A stretch of 64,000 nucleotides of DNA from Acidobacteriaceae bacterium (GTDB lineage: Bacteria > Acidobacteriota > Terriglobia > Terriglobales > Acidobacteriaceae). The stretch is from the NCBI GenBank assembly GCA_025355505.1, contig JANXZM010000017.1, positions 122,138-186,137 on the forward strand, written 5' to 3'. Made by a program: the position numbers and the translations under genes. Positions 15,733 through 24,753 of the stretch are shown piece by piece. Below the pieces are notes generated by a model. The model did not search any database, was not told where the DNA came from, and worked only from the letters and a program-made list of their open reading frames with translations. How positions within the stretch are numbered: the stretch's first letter is position 1; each line of letters begins with the position of its first letter.

Positions 15733-16413
15733 CTAAAGCTCTCGCCAGATATTGCGAAACTCGTAGAAACCAGTTTTCGCCGCCAGCCACTCGGCGGCCC
15801 GCACCGCGCCTTCGGCGTATCCCTGGCGCGACTTTGCGTCGTGGCACAAATAGATTCGATCGCCGGCAGAATTGAAGACCACTTCATGCATGCCGACCGC
15901 ATCGCCTTCGCGAAAGGAGACGATCTCGACCTCATGGCCTCCGGATTCGCGCACGATCTGCTGGATCGTGATCGCAGTTCCCGAAGGTGCGTCCTTTTTT
16001 TGCGCATGATGACGCTCGAAAATCTGGCCCGAGTAATCGTATTTCAGGGCGGCCCCTGCGGTCGCGGCAATCTCGAAGAACAGGTTCACGCCAATGGAAA
16101 AATTCGGTCCGTAGAGGAAGCCCGTCTTTGCCGAGATCACCATTTCGCGCAAGCGCGGCAATTCGTCATACCACCCGGTGGTTCCCACTACCAACTTTTT
16201 CTTCGCGAGGATGCAGGCTTCCGCATTGCCGACGACGGCCCCGGGCGTCGTGAAGTCAATCACCACCTCGGTAGCGGCGAGCGAATCCGGTGTAAGAGCG
16301 CTAGCGCCGGCGTTCTCAGCCGCGGAGAGAACTCGCACTTGATGCCGTCGTGCACGCGCGACTTCCGCAACCAGCGCTCCCGTTTTGCCACGGCCAAGAA
16401 TGAGAAGATTCAT
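15733..16413 (-). CDS. dapB: 4-hydroxy-tetrahydrodipicolinate reductase (short form)
   Basis: A 226-residue protein, shorter than the usual 240-270. LILGRGKTGALVAEVA is the N-terminal dinucleotide-binding turn (GxGxxG-like); GTTGWYDEL and GPNFSIGVNLFFE are family motifs. ERHHAQKKDAPSGTA is the DapB active-site signature with the His pair and Lys. It reduces the DapA product using NAD(P)H. It lies between lysC and dapA on the same strand. The missing length is mostly in the Rossmann half. Confidence 0.92.
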   Translation of the reverse strand: MNLLILGRGKTGALVAEVARARRHQVRVLSAAENAGASALTPDSLAATEVVIDFTTPGAVVGNAEACILAKKKLVVGTTGWYDELPRLREMVISAKTGFLYGPNFSIGVNLFFEIAATAGAALKYDYSGQIFERHHAQKKDAPSGTAITIQQIVRESGGHEVEIVSFREGDAVGMHEVVFNSAGDRIYLCHDAKSRQGYAEGAVRAAEWLAAKTGFYEFRNIWREL

Positions 16414-16431
16414 GCTGAAACCTTAAGACCT

Positions 16432-16500
16432 AACCACAGTGGAACACAGGAAAAACCATTGGATAAAAGTTTCCCTGTGTACCTCTGTGTCCCCTGTGGT
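16432..16500. repeat. Palindromic repeat inside the lysine operon, CCACAGAGG type
   Basis: Left arm AACCACAGTGGAACACAGG from 16432 pairs with TCCCTGTG...CCCCTGTGGT ending at 16500. It occupies most of the lysC-dapB gap and is a relative of the elements at 5165 and 17928. In the transcript it could form a hairpin that affects processing between the two genes. Confidence 0.7.
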
Positions 16501-16520
16501 AAAGCTCTTTCACCATAGAG

Positions 16521-17894
16521 TCATGCAAAAACTTCCGGATCTGCCTCCGCGAAAAACGCCCGGTGCAGCCGCCGGACCACCTCCGCCGCGTCGTCTTCTT
16601 CAATCACGAACGTCAGATTAATTTCGGACGCGCCCTGCGAGATCATGCGGATCTTCACATCCTCAAGAATGCCAAAAACTTTGGCGGCGATTCCGGGTGT
16701 GTCGCGCAAATTCTCGCCCACCAGGCAGACGATCGCCTTCCGCCCCTCGTACTTTACGTCCGCAAGCTTCGCTAGATCGGCAGCCAGCCCCGGGATGGCT
16801 TCGTTGGTCTCGGCCGTCACCGAGACGCTGACTTCAGAGGTGGAAACCACGTCCACCGCCACGTTGTGTCGATCAAAGGCCTCAAAGATCGACGTCAAAT
16901 ATCCGTGCACCAACAGGCGGCGCGGCGCGGCAACCTCCACCAGCGTGATCTTCTTCTTGAGCGCGATGGCCTTGAAAATATTCGCACAACGGGGAGCCCG
17001 CGCCGTGATCTTCGTTCCTTCACAGGCAGGGTTCAGCGAGTTCAGAACATAGACCGGAATATTTTGCTGAATCGCGGGCAGCACCGTAGCCGGATGCAGA
17101 ACCTTGGCGCCGAAGTAAGCAAGTTCCGCGGCTTCGTCAAAGCTGATCACCTTGATCCGGCGGGCCTCGGGACAAAGGCGCGGGTCGGTGGTCATCATAC
17201 CGTCTACGTCGGTCCAGATTTCGATGCGCTCGGCATTGAGGCCAGCGCCAAAAATAGCTGCGGAAAAATCCGATCCTCCACGCCCGATAGTGGTGGTGAT
17301 GCCGTTGCGATTCGAGCCAATGAACCCGCCCATCACCGGAACCTTGCCCGCCTCGACCAGAGGCTGCACCTTCTTGCGCAGCCGCTCATTGGTTTCCTCG
17401 AACTGAGGAACAGCGCGGGTATAGCTGCTGTCAGTCAGCAGAACCTGGCGCGAATCCACGTGAACTCCAGGCAACCCGCGTGCGGCGAAAGCGGCGCCCA
17501 CGATCTTGCTCGATAGCACTTCGCCGAAAGAAGCAACGTAGTCGTAGGTGCGGGGAGTGATTTCACCGACCGCGCCAATGCCGCGCAGCAATTCGTCCAG
17601 ATCTTCGAAGTCGGCGCCCAAGTCGCCGTGAAATTCAGTGAACAGCGCCGTGCCGAGCAATTCTCCGGCGGTGTCATAGTGGCGTTCCCGCAAGGCGCGC
17701 GCCATCTTGAGAGCGCTCTTGCGATCGCCGCCACCGGCAGCCTTTCCCATGGCGAGCAGGGAATCGGTGACCTTGGCCATGGCGCTGACCACCACCACGG
17801 GACGGTCCGCCAACCGGCCCTGCACGATGTCGGCTACGCGCTCAATCGCTTTTGCGTCTTGTACGGAAGTCCCGCCAAACTTCATCACAATCAT
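16521..17894 (-). CDS. lysC: Aspartate kinase
   Basis: A 457-residue protein counted from ATG 17894 (MIVMKFGGTSVQD), 11 bases after an AGGAG; the open frame upstream to 17939 is discounted. KFGGTSV is the amino-acid-kinase signature. GFIGSNRNGITTTIGRGGSDFSAA is the aspartate/ATP site. Two ACT domains fill the last 150 residues (about 300-457), so feedback control by lysine or threonine is likely, although the effector cannot be read. It phosphorylates aspartate at the head of the lysine/threonine/methionine pathway. Neighbours are asd and dapB. Confidence 0.93.
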   Translation of the reverse strand: MIVMKFGGTSVQDAKAIERVADIVQGRLADRPVVVVSAMAKVTDSLLAMGKAAGGGDRKSALKMARALRERHYDTAGELLGTALFTEFHGDLGADFEDLDELLRGIGAVGEITPRTYDYVASFGEVLSSKIVGAAFAARGLPGVHVDSRQVLLTDSSYTRAVPQFEETNERLRKKVQPLVEAGKVPVMGGFIGSNRNGITTTIGRGGSDFSAAIFGAGLNAERIEIWTDVDGMMTTDPRLCPEARRIKVISFDEAAELAYFGAKVLHPATVLPAIQQNIPVYVLNSLNPACEGTKITARAPRCANIFKAIALKKKITLVEVAAPRRLLVHGYLTSIFEAFDRHNVAVDVVSTSEVSVSVTAETNEAIPGLAADLAKLADVKYEGRKAIVCLVGENLRDTPGIAAKVFGILEDVKIRMISQGASEINLTFVIEEDDAAEVVRRLHRAFFAEADPEVFA

Positions 17895-17927
17895 GGGCGG
17901 AGGAACTCCTTGGACGCGGAAAAGCCC

Positions 17928-18096
17928 CCACAGCCACACCGCGACACAGAGGAAAACCTTACCAAAACATTGCGTCCGTGATGGTCGCCGATAGGTGGGA
18001 CAGCGCTTCGTCTCAACTGTTTCGACGCGTCGTTGTTAAAACACGGAACTGAGTAGACATGATCCCGCTTCTCTCTGTCTCGCTGTGTCTCTGTGG
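17928..18096. repeat. Split palindromic repeat between asd and lysC
   Basis: CACAGCCACACCGCGACACAGAGG near 17928 is inversely related to CTCTGTCTCGCTGTGTCTCTGTGG near 18096. The arms are about 120 bases apart, further than in the other copies, so extra DNA may have entered the loop. It fills the asd-lysC gap. Confidence 0.55.
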
Positions 18097-18108
18097 TGAA
18101 CGCTGTAT

Positions 18109-19161
18109 TCACCCTAGATACCCCTTCGCCTTGAGAAGTTCCGCATTCAGCAAGGCTGCGCCGGCTGCGCCACGAATTGTGTTGTGCGACAGGACGGTGA
18201 ACTTCCAGTCGAGTACGTTGCACGGGCGCAAGCGGCCGACCGCCGTGGTCATGCCCGCGCCGAGGTCACAGTCGAAGCGCGGTTGCGGATGGTCCGCGGC
18301 AGTCATGTACACGATCGGTTGCTCGGGTGCGCTCGGCAGCCGCAGTCGCTGGGGTTCCGCGCGAAAATCATTCCAGGCGGCGATGATCTCCTCCGGCTGC
18401 GCCTTCTGTTTCAGTCCAATCGCAACCGACTCGGTATGGCCGTCTTCCACCGCGACGCGATTACATTGCGCGCTTATTGCAAACGGAGCAGGCTCGACGC
18501 GCGCACCGGTTAGCGTCCCCAGCAGCTTCTGCGTCTCCTCTTCCATCTTCTCTTCCTCGTTGGCGATGTAAGGGATCACGTTGCCAAGAATGTCGAGCGC
18601 AGGCACTCCCGGGTATCCGGCGCCGCTGACTGCCTGCATGGTGACCACCATCACCGTCTCCAGCGTAAAACGGCGATGTAATGGCGCCAGCGCCAGCGCC
18701 AGTCCAATCGCCGAGCAGTTGGGATTGGTGACGACATAACCTCCCGACTTGCTGCGCCACGATTGCTTTTCGATGAGCTCGATATGATCGCAGTTCACTT
18801 CAGGTATCACCAGCGGAACGTCCGCCTGCATGCGCAACGCGCTCGAATTGGAGACAACCGCGCAACCGGAGGCGGCGAATTGCGGCTCCACTTCCCGGGC
18901 GATCGAGGCATCGAGGGCGGCGAAGATAATTTTCGGGGCGCCTTCGGGCTTGGCGGGTGCAACCGTCATCTTGGCGACGTTAGCGGGCATGGCAGTTTTC
19001 AAACGCCAGCGCGCAGCTTCGGCATAGGGCCGCCCTTTCGAACGATCCGAAGCGGCCAACCAGGCCACTTCGAACCACGGATGATGCTCCAGCAGTTGAA
19101 TGAATCGCTGGCCCACGATGCCGGTGGCACCGAGGATTCCTACTGAAAGTTTGTTCGACAT
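18109..19161 (-). CDS. asd: Aspartate-semialdehyde dehydrogenase
   Basis: A 350-residue protein. GATGIVGQRF at 11-20 is the NADP-binding loop. TNPNCSAIG places the catalytic Cys at about 149, and SGAGYPGVPALDILGN is the downstream substrate region. The motif set fits the archaeal/fungal-like class of ASADH. It reduces aspartyl phosphate made by LysC to the semialdehyde used by DapA. It is first in the series asd-lysC-dapB-dapA-dapD, so the promoter for the whole set is probably in the 383 bases upstream of it. Confidence 0.92.
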   Translation of the reverse strand: MSNKLSVGILGATGIVGQRFIQLLEHHPWFEVAWLAASDRSKGRPYAEAARWRLKTAMPANVAKMTVAPAKPEGAPKIIFAALDASIAREVEPQFAASGCAVVSNSSALRMQADVPLVIPEVNCDHIELIEKQSWRSKSGGYVVTNPNCSAIGLALALAPLHRRFTLETVMVVTMQAVSGAGYPGVPALDILGNVIPYIANEEEKMEEETQKLLGTLTGARVEPAPFAISAQCNRVAVEDGHTESVAIGLKQKAQPEEIIAAWNDFRAEPQRLRLPSAPEQPIVYMTAADHPQPRFDCDLGAGMTTAVGRLRPCNVLDWKFTVLSHNTIRGAAGAALLNAELLKAKGYLG

Positions 19162-19544
19162 GATTAGTTGTGATTTTATACCAGCAAAATTTCAGCGGGG
19201 GAATGCCGTCGCTGATCCACAGGCGAATTCGAGCATGGCTGCCCGTTCTCTCTCCAAATGCAGGTATACGACCGTCAATAATTGTCGGAGTCTAGGTCGG
19301 TGATGTAGCCTTTGCCAGCAGACTACGGAAAACTCGGATATCAATCCCGTGGATTGAAGAGTCATTTCATTTCGTGAAGGCAGGTTAGCTGACCAGCATC
19401 CGGGCGGAAAGGGACAAACTGATGAGGACGAAACGACAGGGGTTGCATCGCTCCATTTATTTATTATCCTCTAAACGTTGACTATGTTCTGGGCGAGTGG
19501 ATCGAGAGGAGCATCACAAGCTCGTCTCTCCAGAGGTTTTCCAA
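19162..19544. other. Noncoding stretch upstream of asd
   Basis: 383 bases without a convincing gene, between the starts of asd and the end of the AI-2E permease gene. It should hold the promoter of the lysine operon. An AT-rich patch (ATTTATTTATTATCC near 19453-19467) is visible. No strong hairpin, riboswitch or repeat was recognised; a lysine riboswitch pattern was looked for and not seen. Confidence 0.5.
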
Positions 19545-20657
19545 TTAAGTCGTGCCCCTTCCCAATTCCGGTGGAAACGAATATTCGTTGAGCGGACCGA
19601 ACTTTCGCTTTTCGGCATAGATGCGCCAGCGCCGCCAGACAATGCGCAAACTGGCCATTACCGGGATGGAGAGATAGACGCCAAGCACTCCGGCGATTTC
19701 GCCGCCCGCCAGAATCCCAAACAAAGCTGCCAGCGGGTGCAATTCCACGCTCACTCCCATGATGCGGGGAGAGATCACGTAGTCCTGCACCATTCGCCAG
19801 ACCAACAAAAACAACAGCAGAACCGCCCAGTGCTGGTATCCCGCGAGAACGGCTACCACCATCATCGCCACCCCTGCCAGCAGAGGTCCTGCAACTGGTA
19901 CAAACTCCAGCGCACCTCCGGCGGTACCGAGCATCAGCGCGTACGGAACTTGCATCGCGCCCAAAATTGAGGTGTACACCACCAGCGACAGCGCCGCCAG
20001 GGTCAACTGGGCCCGAATGAATTGTGCGAGCATCTGGTTCAGATCCTGGAGCACATCCTGCAGAAACTCACGCTGCGCGCGCGATTGCACCAGCGCAACC
20101 AGCACTTCATGGAAGTTGCCGCCGTCGCGGAGAAAGAAAATGGCGAGAATCGGCACCAGAAATAGCACCCACACTTGCTGCGCCGCTTCGGCCGCGCGAA
20201 CCCCAATGTGCTGCGCCAGCCGAAACAAGTATTCCCGGCGACTTACCAGGAAATTCTGAATACGTTTCTGGGTCTCGTCGCTCCAGTGGTGCTCGTTTCC
20301 GATCCGTTCGGCGATCTGGCCGATCTGGCCCGAGATCTGGCCGGAGCTGGCCTTGTCCATAAGGCCGGGCAAAGACGCCCCCAGGCGCGCACTTTGCCGG
20401 GCGATTCTCGGGCCCACAAGAAAACCGACCAGGCCCAGACCAACAAGAAGCAGAAGGTAAATGATCGTGATCGCCCAGACGCGGCGGCGAACCAGTTTCG
20501 CCAGTCGCCCAACGGCGGGATTAATCAGGTACGCAAAAAAAATGGCGAACAGGAACAGAATCAGCGTTCGCCGCGCCGCATAGAGAAAGCCCAGCCCCAC
20601 GGCGAACAGGAAAGCCGTAAACAAAACGCGCGACGTCCGTGAATCAAGAATCGTCAA
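19545..20657 (-). CDS. AI-2E family (PerM/UPF0118) membrane permease
   Basis: A 370-residue membrane protein with about seven to eight hydrophobic segments: two near the N-terminus, a long soluble helical insert (residues about 85-160), then a cluster. The region VPYALMLGTAGGALEFVPVAGPLLAG and the ending DYVISPRIMGVSVELHPLAALFGILAGGEIAGVLGVYLSIPVMA are typical of the AI-2E/PerM family. Members have been linked to autoinducer-2 export or Na+/H+ exchange; substrate is unknown here. It is on the same strand as the aroK group, 139 bases after the secreted-protein gene. Confidence 0.88.
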   Translation of the reverse strand: MTILDSRTSRVLFTAFLFAVGLGFLYAARRTLILFLFAIFFAYLINPAVGRLAKLVRRRVWAITIIYLLLLVGLGLVGFLVGPRIARQSARLGASLPGLMDKASSGQISGQIGQIAERIGNEHHWSDETQKRIQNFLVSRREYLFRLAQHIGVRAAEAAQQVWVLFLVPILAIFFLRDGGNFHEVLVALVQSRAQREFLQDVLQDLNQMLAQFIRAQLTLAALSLVVYTSILGAMQVPYALMLGTAGGALEFVPVAGPLLAGVAMMVVAVLAGYQHWAVLLLFLLVWRMVQDYVISPRIMGVSVELHPLAALFGILAGGEIAGVLGVYLSIPVMASLRIVWRRWRIYAEKRKFGPLNEYSFPPELGRGTT

Positions 20658-20796
20658 GAGTTATCCCAACCCCGCCTGTCCCGCATGCCAACCACTTCTT
20701 CGCAAGCCCCCACCCTATCGTAGCGCTTGATATTGACAACTATCCACTTCCGAAAGGGGTTAACCTTCAGCCGACCGCTGTTTTGCTTGCCCCCGG

Positions 20797-21552
20797 TTAA
20801 TCGCGGACCACTTCGGTATGCTCTCCCGCAACCGACATCCGCATAACCTTGTATTGATCGTCGAGCCAGAGTTGCCACGTCCCCGAGTCGTTCTTCAGCT
20901 CCAGCTTCAGCAAGTCCTGTTGCCCGCTCTTCAGGCTCACCTTTTCCCGGCCGAGGAACTCCGCACCCAGCTGCGCCGATGAATGTTGGTGCGGGTTCAT
21001 GGTTCCGAACTGGGCCCGCTGCTTCAGCGGGCACTGCACTTGCCCTTTTTCCTGCTTGCAGGCTGCGCTTAGAAACTTCCAGGCCAGCACCTCGCGGTGG
21101 ATGAAGAAGTAATCGTCCAGGATGCTGGTCGACGCCGGCAGCAGGTAGGGCTGTTCCCCTTCTTTCTCGTTGGGTCCGGCGCTCCACTTCTGAGTCAGAA
21201 AATCGGCATTAGGAAGCACCACCGATTCCGCTTTTTCCGGACTCAGTTCCTTCCACTCGTAGCGCCGGATTTCCCCGCTCGCGGTCAGATGCATCTCGGA
21301 AGTTTGCACGGCCGAGGTGGGAGAATTCTCCGTCTTGAACTCGGACTGGATGACGCTGCCGTTGCCCGTCTGATAGATCGAAAACGTCTCGGTTCCTACC
21401 CGATGGCCATTCTGAAACACGCCGAAAGAACCCGAATCGATGTTCTTCCCCTCGTGTTCCTTCTCTTTTTCTTTTGGCATGGGTGCGGCCGATGCCGCTA
21501 TGCCCCAAACCAGGGCCATCATGAAAGCAAGCAGACGATAAGACAACTTCAC
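20797..21552 (-). CDS. Hypothetical secreted protein coupled to shikimate kinase
   Basis: A 251-residue protein from GTG 21552, chosen because AGGAGA lies 7 bases upstream and the first residues form a signal peptide (KLSYRLLAFMMALVWGIAASAAPMP). The start overlaps the shikimate kinase stop as GTGA. After cleavage it is hydrophilic with a beta-rich run (SGSFGVFQNGHRVGTETFSIYQ). Two Cys may pair (AACKQEKGQVQCP). The repeated strand pattern recalls DUF3108/DUF6134-type periplasmic proteins, a weak inference. Function is unknown. Confidence 0.7.
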   Translation of the reverse strand: MKLSYRLLAFMMALVWGIAASAAPMPKEKEKEHEGKNIDSGSFGVFQNGHRVGTETFSIYQTGNGSVIQSEFKTENSPTSAVQTSEMHLTASGEIRRYEWKELSPEKAESVVLPNADFLTQKWSAGPNEKEGEQPYLLPASTSILDDYFFIHREVLAWKFLSAACKQEKGQVQCPLKQRAQFGTMNPHQHSSAQLGAEFLGREKVSLKSGQQDLLKLELKNDSGTWQLWLDDQYKVMRMSVAGEHTEVVRD

Positions 21553-22121
21553 TGTGATTCTCCTGTTCCCAAACGAGCGGGGGGCTGGAATGAACCTGCG
21601 CCCTCGGTCCTCCCCCAAAGCTGCAACCTACGCTCGATCTCAGTGCAAATGGAGGCTGGATCTTTACCTGAGGTTACGATCGTCAAGGTTGCCTCACGGT
21701 AGAACGGCAGCCGGTACTCATATAGACGGGCGAACTCGGTGTGATCTTTTCCCAAAGGCCGTTTCGTAGCGTCCTCCAGACTGCGCCGCCAGAGTTCCTC
21801 AAGCGGAGTATCCAGAAATAAAGACGGCCAATGCCGCAGCAACTCCCGGTTCTTTGACTGCGCGAACGTTCCGCCCCCGAGTGCGACCACCGTGTCGTGC
21901 TCAAGCGATTCCGTCAGTTCGCCTAGCGCGCTGGTTTCGGCGAGCCGAAACCCAGGCTCCCCTTTGTCCCGAAAAATCTCGGGAATGGTTTGCCCCTCGC
22001 GCCACTCGATTCTGGCATCCAGATCCACAAACTCCCAGTTCAGCCGCCGGGCAAGCTCCTGCCCCACGCTGCTTTTGCCGGAAGCCATGAATCCCACAAG
22101 AAACACCGCGCGCACTTCCAT
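21549..22121 (-). CDS. aroK: Shikimate kinase
   Basis: A 190-residue protein from ATG 22121 (MEVRAVFLVGFMASGKSS); the open frame upstream to 22184 lacks family similarity. GFMASGKSS at 10-18 is the Walker A loop. FVDLDARIEWREG holds the Asp/Arg shikimate contacts, VALGGGTF is the Gly triplet, and TKRPLGKD is the lid with the catalytic Arg. It phosphorylates shikimate in the chorismate pathway. No other aro gene is nearby. It sits between the DUF4097 gene and a coupled secreted-protein gene. Confidence 0.9.
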   Translation of the reverse strand: MEVRAVFLVGFMASGKSSVGQELARRLNWEFVDLDARIEWREGQTIPEIFRDKGEPGFRLAETSALGELTESLEHDTVVALGGGTFAQSKNRELLRHWPSLFLDTPLEELWRRSLEDATKRPLGKDHTEFARLYEYRLPFYREATLTIVTSGKDPASICTEIERRLQLWGRTEGAGSFQPPARLGTGESQ

Positions 22122-22199
22122 GGCGCTCCACGGCACGGAAAAGGACGATGTTGTTACCCCGGGTCCGTGCCCATCTGCTCCCAATTGGTTTTCTGTAGT

Positions 22200-23078
22200 T
22201 CAGCGTTGCTTGAGGCGGATTTTACCACTGAAAGTGCGCAGCACCACTTCCGATGCTGCCTTGCCCACCGTGCCAAAGAAGGAACGTCCCGCTTCCACCG
22301 AAAATCGGGAGTGCTTGGGGTTGAGAGGAAAATCGTTTTGCACCTGTCCCAGCACCGAGTGCGCACTGAAATCCGCCGAGACATCCCCAGGCGCCAGGGC
22401 TTCGATATCACCGGTGTGCGTGGTGAACTTATAGTCGCCGCCGGAACCGAAATCACCATCGTAGAAAATCTTGCCGCTGCCGGAATTCGCCTGAACCAGC
22501 GGTCCAGTCACCGCTTTCAAATGGACGTCGCCGCTGATCGAAGCGATCTCAACGTGGCCGTTGCGAACATCGGTCAGCGTGATCGGCCCGCCCATCGTCC
22601 GGACGTGCACATGGCCGTTATTTACATTCCGAATATTCACCACCGCATCCGTGCCTTCCAGCGTCAAGTCGCCCTGCAAGTGCTCCACCGACAGCGGACC
22701 GGTCGAAGAACGGAGATTAAGCGTAGCGTCGGGCGGAATCAGCAGTTCGTAGTCAACCTGGCCCGTTTGCTGGTCCGCGCCCTGCAGTAGATGGGACGCG
22801 ATTTCAATCCGATTCCCATTTTGCAGTTTGTCCACTTCCACTTTGTCCGACTTGAGCGTGGCCGTCACCACCACCTGATTGCGGCTCCCAGGCTTTACCG
22901 AAATCGCCCCGTACTCTGCATCCACGGTAACATTCGCGTTGGGACCGACCGTGAAACGGTATTCCTTCTTGCTCTCCGCGACCGCCGCCGATGCCAGACA
23001 GCTTGCCAGAACCAGAGTTACGACCGCGGTGTGCCGAGCACTCGTCTGCTGAAGACTCGCTGTGTAAAGACTTGCCAT
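22200..23078 (-). CDS. DUF4097-family exported beta-repeat protein
   Basis: A 292-residue protein from ATG 23078, which is followed by a signal peptide ending near SAAVA. The rest is a right-handed beta-helix-like run of short repeats (GNIEIASH..., GPLSVEHLQGDLTLEG, GHVEIASISGDVHLKAV, SGSGKIFYDGDFGSGG), the DUF4097 pattern. These exported proteins often accompany ECF sigma and anti-sigma genes, as here. It is likely periplasmic or surface-exposed and perhaps an envelope-stress effector; that role is inference. Confidence 0.85.
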   Translation of the reverse strand: MASLYTASLQQTSARHTAVVTLVLASCLASAAVAESKKEYRFTVGPNANVTVDAEYGAISVKPGSRNQVVVTATLKSDKVEVDKLQNGNRIEIASHLLQGADQQTGQVDYELLIPPDATLNLRSSTGPLSVEHLQGDLTLEGTDAVVNIRNVNNGHVHVRTMGGPITLTDVRNGHVEIASISGDVHLKAVTGPLVQANSGSGKIFYDGDFGSGGDYKFTTHTGDIEALAPGDVSADFSAHSVLGQVQNDFPLNPKHSRFSVEAGRSFFGTVGKAASEVVLRTFSGKIRLKQR

Positions 23079-23121
23079 AAAACTCAGCCCCTGCGGCCGG
23101 CAACGCCGGTCCGCCCTTCCG

Positions 23122-23883
23122 CTATTGAATGCGATCCAACGCGATCTGGTAAAGAAGTGCTTTCTGTTGATAAGCATCCATCAGATGCTGCCGGGCTTCC
23201 CCATCCCCAGGATTTCGATCCAAGTAGGCCTGCGATTCCCGAATGTCGGCATTCACGGCCTGCAATTCACTTTCATACGTGGCCCGCATCGAAGGGACAA
23301 GCGTGGAAACTGCACTAAGAAACTGTTGATCTTCCGCGCTCGGCGCTGCTTCTACGGCGGTTGCCACCGCCGTTGCCGTCATATCCCTTGGTGTACCGGA
23401 CTTCGGCGCCATTTGCTGACGAGCCTGGGTTGGCGTCGAAGCCGAGGGAGTCTCTGCCGCCGTGGCCGTCACCGAAGTTGCTGGAGCCTGCTGCTTCGCC
23501 ACTTGCGGGGCTGGCGTATGGCTTACCACGTAAGAGCCTGCCGCCAGCAGCGCTGCCGCCACCGGTGCCAGCCACCACGCACTCCATCGCCACCGTGAAA
23601 ATGTTGAAACAAGCATGGGCCGGGTGGGCGCCGACTGAGGTTCCGGCTCGCGAATAAGCCCTTCGGCCCGTAATTCCGTTGCTATTCGCACCCACACCCT
23701 CGGCGCCGGTTCGTCCCTTGCTGCCAGTTGTCGCGCTTCAATCGAGATCAGCTTCAGCTCCGAGACCAGATCCGAGCAACCTGGGCAGCCCCTTACATGA
23801 CTCTCAAAATCAGCGTTTAACCCGCCGCCCGGAGCGCCGTCGAGCATCTCCGGCAGAACTCGCTCTACCTCTGAACACGTCAT
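23122..23883 (-). CDS. Zinc-finger anti-sigma factor
   Basis: A 253-residue protein from ATG 23883; the TTG upstream at 23901 gives a weaker start. The N-terminus contains the anti-sigma zinc finger HVRGCPGC (Hx3Cx2C) with an upstream Cys (MTCSEVERVLPEM). A membrane segment follows at about residues 100-120 (WWLAPVAAALLAAGSYVV). The C-terminal part would be periplasmic, with Ala/Thr-rich linkers and a helical tail. It should hold the ECF sigma factor encoded 32 bases upstream at the membrane until a signal arrives. Confidence 0.87.
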   Translation of the reverse strand: MTCSEVERVLPEMLDGAPGGGLNADFESHVRGCPGCSDLVSELKLISIEARQLAARDEPAPRVWVRIATELRAEGLIREPEPQSAPTRPMLVSTFSRWRWSAWWLAPVAAALLAAGSYVVSHTPAPQVAKQQAPATSVTATAAETPSASTPTQARQQMAPKSGTPRDMTATAVATAVEAAPSAEDQQFLSAVSTLVPSMRATYESELQAVNADIRESQAYLDRNPGDGEARQHLMDAYQQKALLYQIALDRIQ

Positions 23884-23915
23884 AGCCGACTCTCTCCCCA
23901 ATACCGCAACTTCCG

Positions 23916-24506
23916 CTATCCAGTCTTGGCCTTTTCGGCTCTCATAAACTTCAAATAACCCCGCAGCTTCAAGCGTGCCTTGTGCAGCTGCGACTTGCTG
24001 TTGCCAACCGAGCAGCCCACCATTTGGGCTATTTCGTTGTGCTCGAATCCTTCCACATCGTGCAACACAAAAATCGTTCGATAGCCCGGAGGCAGCCGAT
24101 CAATCGCCCGCTGCAATTGCAAGCGATCGATGGCACCCGTCAGCCTCAAATCCTTGGCCCCGAATTCCTTTCTAGGAGCTTCGTCGTCCGCTTCCAGCGT
24201 CTCTTCCAGCGACACCACCGGCAGTCCCTTCTTGCGCAGTTGCATCAGCACCACGTTCACCGTCATCCGGTGCAGCCAGGTTGAGAAGGCGGACTCGCCG
24301 CGAAACGTGCTGATCTTGCGAAATAGCTGAAGAAATGCTTCCTGGGCCAGATCTTCGGCCTGCACGGGATTGGAGACCATGCGCAAACATAGCGAGTACA
24401 CGCGGCGTTTGTGCAGGTGATACAAGGCTTCAAACGCTGCTTCGTGGCCCTGCTTCGCCTGCTCGATAGCTTCTGCTTCGGTGATGCCTTGCTTCGGGTC
24501 GGTCAA
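23916..24506 (-). CDS. ECF RNA polymerase sigma factor
   Basis: A 196-residue sigma-70 family protein. Region 2 ([20 protein letters not shown] ... [14 protein letters not shown]) includes the DxAQEAFL core-binding helix; [20 protein letters not shown] follows; region 4 ([45 protein letters not shown]) is a helix-turn-helix. It heads the run sigma/anti-sigma/DUF4097/aroK. The regulon cannot be read, but the downstream envelope proteins suggest a cell-surface stress response. Confidence 0.92.
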   Translation of the reverse strand: MTDPKQGITEAEAIEQAKQGHEAAFEALYHLHKRRVYSLCLRMVSNPVQAEDLAQEAFLQLFRKISTFRGESAFSTWLHRMTVNVVLMQLRKKGLPVVSLEETLEADDEAPRKEFGAKDLRLTGAIDRLQLQRAIDRLPPGYRTIFVLHDVEGFEHNEIAQMVGCSVGNSKSQLHKARLKLRGYLKFMRAEKAKTG

Positions 24507-24709
24507 GTCGCCTTTTCCGGCCGCTACTCGTTCAGATGCGGCGTCGAACTCTTTTCGTTGTACAAATTTGCCGAGGGACTTGCGGAAGCACTCTCGACCG
24601 TTTCTAAGTCGTCAGAATACCAAAAACCGTAGCCTGCCGGATGCTCTATCCCCCCAAACTGCCCAGCTAAGCATGCCCAAGACATCACTTTCGTAACGCC
24701 TGTTGTTCC

Positions 24710-24739
24710 TGTAGAGACGCGGCAAGCCCCGTCTCTACA
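24710..24739. repeat. Dispersed hairpin repeat TGTAGAGACG
   Basis: Perfect 10-base arms TGTAGAGACG (24710-24719) and CGTCTCTACA (24730-24739) enclose a short GC loop. A related but weaker copy is at 11656-11680. It lies between the ends of the sigma-factor region and the MFS gene and could stop transcription. Confidence 0.7.
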
Positions 24740-24753
24740 CGAAGTATCGATAT

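Noticed and set aside
19410..19440. CTGATGAGGACGAAAC, which looks like a hammerhead ribozyme core
   Set aside because: The two core parts are present, but the stem II hairpin between them is missing and no flanking stems I and III could be paired. Chance match is likely.
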